A program made the translations under genes and the position numbers. A DNA stretch of 64,000 bases from Azolla caroliniana (lineage: Eukaryota > Polypodiophyta), in assembly GCA_043228905.1 (NCBI GenBank), contig JBHGNT010000011.1, positions 4,712,001 to 4,776,000 on the forward strand, in the 5' to 3' direction. A model generated the notes under the pieces. That model did not search any database. It was given only the letters and a program-made list of their open reading frames with translations, and was not told the origin of the DNA. Positions 61,315-64,000 of the stretch are shown one piece after another. The stretch's first letter is position 1. Each line of letters begins with the position of its first letter.

Positions 61315-63534
61315 TCAACCGAGAAGGCCTCGACATCGGCTAATGTGAGGTTACGCCGATCTACCCGCCAGAAGAATCCTATTTTGCGGTTCGGATACGA
61401 GTACATGGCGCATCATTATGCGTACATGACCCGTGTAGCGGAAGTGCGTGAGCCGGAGAGCTACGCAGAAGCGGCTAAAGACGCGAATTGGCATGCCGCG
61501 ATGGAGGAAGAGATGCACGCATTGGCAGAGAACGAGACCTGGGACCTGGTTGACGCACCAACAGGGGTAAAACCGATCGGGTGTAGGTGGGTGTACAAGG
61601 TCAAGTACAACACCGATGGCTCGGTCAACCGGTACAAGGCTCGACTAGTGGCAAAGGGCTACGCGCAGAAACACGGCATCGACTACGATGAGACGTTTGC
61701 GCCGGTCGCGAAAATGACGACCGTCCGTGTTTTGCTCGCAGTAGTCGTGGCCAAGGGGTGGCACTTACATCAGATGGATGTAAAGAATGCGTTCTTGCAA
61801 GGTGACCTTGAGGAACAGGTGTACATTGTACAGCCCCCCGGATTTCACTCTAGAACGAACTCCTCAACAGTATGCCGACTAAAGAAGTCCCTTTACGGAC
61901 TGAAGCAAGCCCCGCGTGCCTGGAACGCGAAGATCACGCAACAACTGCGTCGGCTGGGCTTCGTCACGTCAAAATCGGACTCTTCCCTGTTCATCCGGAA
62001 AGGTCGACTCGGACCGGTTACTATTCTACTATATGTTGATGACTTGGTCATCACCGGCGCCGACCTAGGTGAAATCGACCGCATGAAGCTCTAGCTTGAG
62101 GCATCGTTCGACATGAAGGATCTGGGGGACCTTCATTACTTCCTCGGGATCGAAGTGATCCGTACCCCCGAAGGCATATTGATCAGCCAACGCCATTACG
62201 TGCTGAGTCTGCTCTTCAAATTCGGGATGGCCGACTGTAAGTCCGTCTCGACTCCTCTGGATAGAACCGTCAAGCTTCGTCCCGATACGGGAAAGGTATG
62301 CGACCCGACGAGGTTCCGACAAATTGTCGGAAGCCTCATATACTTGACCATCACCCGACCCGACCTCAGTTATCCGGTCGGGGTGATCAGTCAGTTCATG
62401 CCGCGACCTACCGAGGAGCACCTTCAGTGTGTGCAACGCGTACTGCGGTACGTAAGTGGCACTAAGGACCGAGGACTGCTATATCGGACCGGTGCAGCCG
62501 CGCAGTTAGTTGGCTACACCGATGCTGATTGGGCTGGCAATGCCGCCGATTGTTGATCCACGTCTGGATACGCGTTCTCCCTCGGGAGTGCCGCGATCGC
62601 GTGGAGCAGTAAGAAGCAACCGACAGTTGCACTGTCGAGCACCAAAGCTAAGTACCGAGGAGCGGCTGTCGCAACATGCGAAGCCATATAGTTGAATCGG
62701 CTACTTAAGGACCTGCAAGTGGAGGTGTCAGATCCGACGACGATCTACTGCGACAACCTCAGCAGCATCCAGCTCGCGAAGAACCCCGTCTTCCACGCAC
62801 GGACCAAGCACATTGAGGTGCATTACCATTTCGTCCGCGAGCGTGTCCTTTCCGGTGAAGTCGAACTTCAATATGTTCTGACGGCTCGGCAGACTGCCGA
62901 CATCTTCACCAAGCCTCTTGGTCTGGACAAGTTGTGGCAATTCTCAGGTGCGCTCGGGTTGCGTCACCTCGATGTGCCGACCTTGAGGGGGAGAACAGTC
63001 CCGAACGACCAAGCAAGGCAGCAGGAAAGGAGCGGAGACCGCGACACCGAGTCTACCTCGGTAGACTCGGTTGTCAAGTTCGAGTTCGGATCGGCTGAAG
63101 AAGCCGAGGGCGGACCCACGGAAAAGTCCGAAAGCGGACAGAAGGGGAGCAACCGAAGGAGAGAGCCGAAGCCAACCACGCATGGGGGAGATGACGCCAT
63201 CGAGGGCAAGAAGACCGAAAACGAGTTGGAGACAGCCAACTCGGACGAGAGTGAAAACCGATCGGAGGAAGCCGAGTCGGTTCGGATGTTTGATTCAGAT
63301 ACGCTGAATCAACCAAGCCCCAAGCGGAAGAAAAGGCAGCAGGAGAAGCGTCAACACCGCAACAGCAGAAGAGCTTATAAGGGCCACATGAGCAGACAAG
63401 CCGACCAGAAGGGTCAAAGCGCGCGAAGTCGAACAGGTCGAGGAGCACGAGCGAGGCGTGAAGCCAGGAGCAACCGGAGTTGTGAGCCCGAGGATCCCGA
63501 AGAGCCTCGAGTTGAGCTTGAGGGGGAGTGTTGA
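61315..63534 (+). pseudogene. Copia D reverse transcriptase, RNase H and charged C-terminal extension
   Basis: One frame with three stops: TAG 62092, TGA 62554, TAG 62689. RT: WHAAMEEEMHALAENETWDL, CRWVYKVKYNTDGSVNRYKA, YDETFAPVAKMTTVRVLLAV, QMDVKNAFLQGDLEEQVYIV, SLYGLKQAPRAWNAKITQQL and the catalytic ILLYVDDLVITGADL (about 62025-62065). RNase [73 protein letters not shown], ending about 62985. The frame goes on for about 180 more codons, highly charged (Arg, Glu, Ser, Lys), to a TGA at 63532-63534 inside the LTR start. That extension lies between two copies of CTTGAGGGGGAG. Confidence 0.9.
62982..63528 (+). repeat. Duplicated polypurine tract bracketing the extension
   Basis: CTTGAGGGGGAG occurs at 62982-62993, where the RNase H domain ends, and again at 63517-63528, directly before the 3' LTR. 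The two are 535 bases apart. Confidence 0.8.
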
Positions 63535-63920
63535 GAGACAAGCTCAACATCGGCCGGATCGGCTGAAGAAGCCGAGGACCGGATCGGCGGGGACCAATCG
63601 GTTAGGCCGAGTGCGTAAACCGGGAGGTCGTTAGGAAAGATATTCCGTGAGGAATATATTTGGGAGTTAGTGTAGGAGCTCTTGATGAGCATTGAAGTAC
63701 TATCAGTACTTCGGTCAGTCCTTCTAGGACTTGTATAAAAGTGTTCAGTGAGCACGTCTTATGTACAAACTGAGTATTATTGTTGAATATAGTTCTTGTC
63801 TTCTCTCTCACTCTCTCTGTCTCTCCCGCGTATACTGCGTAAGCTGAAGCTCTCCATTGAACCTGAGTTTGCTTCCTTCTGTTCCGTCTTCATATCTGCT
63901 TCCGCACGCTACTTTCCACA
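63529..63920 (+). repeat. Copia D 3' LTR
   Basis: TGTTGAGAGACAAGCTCAACA ... ACTTTCCACA, 392 bp, the same length as the 5' LTR. Confidence 0.95.
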
Positions 63921-64000
63921 GTCGGCTTCTACTTCGAATAGCGCATCTAGTCCGGAAGACGTATGGTTCGTCGATTGTGGTGCCTCAAACCATATGACAG
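63921..64000 (+). pseudogene. Copia C protease start
   Basis: After GTCGG, the frame reads SSPEDVWFVDCGASNHMT, the copia protease active site with Cys in place of Ser (D-C-G-A). It continues the copia C gag from 52297 and runs off the window. Confidence 0.85.

Larger units (their letters stand above)
52298..63920 (+). mobile_element. Copia D, inserted in copia C; itself host to two insertions
   Basis: LTRs 52298-52689 and 63529-63920 (both 392 bp, a few per cent different). Target duplication GTCGG (52293-52297, 63921-63925). Without the solo LTR and gypsy 2 the element is about 5.6 kb, with gag, protease, integrase, RT, RNase H and a charged C-terminal extension. Confidence 0.95.

Noticed and set aside
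1-64000. Host protein-coding gene
   Set aside because: Every open frame with recognisable motifs belongs to a transposable element; the remaining frames are short, low-complexity or antisense.

Overview
This window is a graveyard of nested transposable elements from a eukaryotic nuclear genome, almost certainly a streptophyte plant. Evidence: Ty1/copia elements with initiator tRNA-Met-type primer sites, Ty3/gypsy elements, non-LTR retrotransposons, GT-AG introns, long intergenic repeats, and no host gene. The LINE C-terminal domain and one gypsy lineage do not look like common flowering-plant families, so I lean towards a spore-bearing plant such as a fern, but this is inference. No host protein-coding gene, rRNA or functional tRNA gene was recognised. 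Nearly all element genes carry stops or frameshifts. The exceptions are long open frames in the youngest element (55.4-60.7 kb). || Layout. 0-0.95 kb: a degenerate LTR-like stretch and simple repeats. 0.95-6.7 kb: the 3' end of one LINE, then a nearly complete but broken LINE (ORF1, endonuclease, RT with an internal 264-bp duplication, C-terminal Cys/His-type domain). 6.7-8.4 kb: non-coding degenerate repeats. 8.4-26.5 kb: a gypsy element (5' LTR, PBS matching tRNA-Trp, gag, protease, RT, RNase H), split at 11.54 kb by a 13.1-kb DNA transposon that ends at 24.63 kb. 26.5-29.4 kb: LTR-like and promoter-like sequence with a heat-shock-element array, then a Ty3-type gag fused to a copia RT. 29.4-37.8 kb: an 8.4-kb gypsy element on the minus strand, inserted (TSD GCTTT) into a second copy of that gag/copia-RT fusion, whose RT, RNase H and 3' LTR end at 39.5 kb. 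39.5-40.8 kb: a minus-strand gypsy gag-protease fragment. 40.8 kb to the end: one copia element ('C') whose gag and protease are split by three insertions: copia E (41.97-47.48), copia B (47.64-51.92) and copia D (52.30-63.92). Copia D is itself split by a solo LTR (54.53-55.25) and a very young gypsy derivative (55.44-60.69). Direct target duplications at most junctions prove the order. || The most interesting object is the DNA transposon at 11.54-24.63 kb. It has 26-bp perfect terminal inverted repeats and two convergent, intron-containing genes. The plus-strand gene gives an 819-codon DDE-like transposase. The minus-strand gene gives a ~950-codon protein with a coiled coil, a RING-H2 finger and a repetitive acidic C-terminal part. 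All proposed exon junctions are GT-AG and preserve reading phase. I do not know a described family with this gene pair. || Second in interest is a pol-less gypsy derivative (55.4-60.7 kb) with LTRs differing at one of 456 positions, and the recurrent antisense tRNA-like A-box/B-box modules inside one gypsy LTR family.
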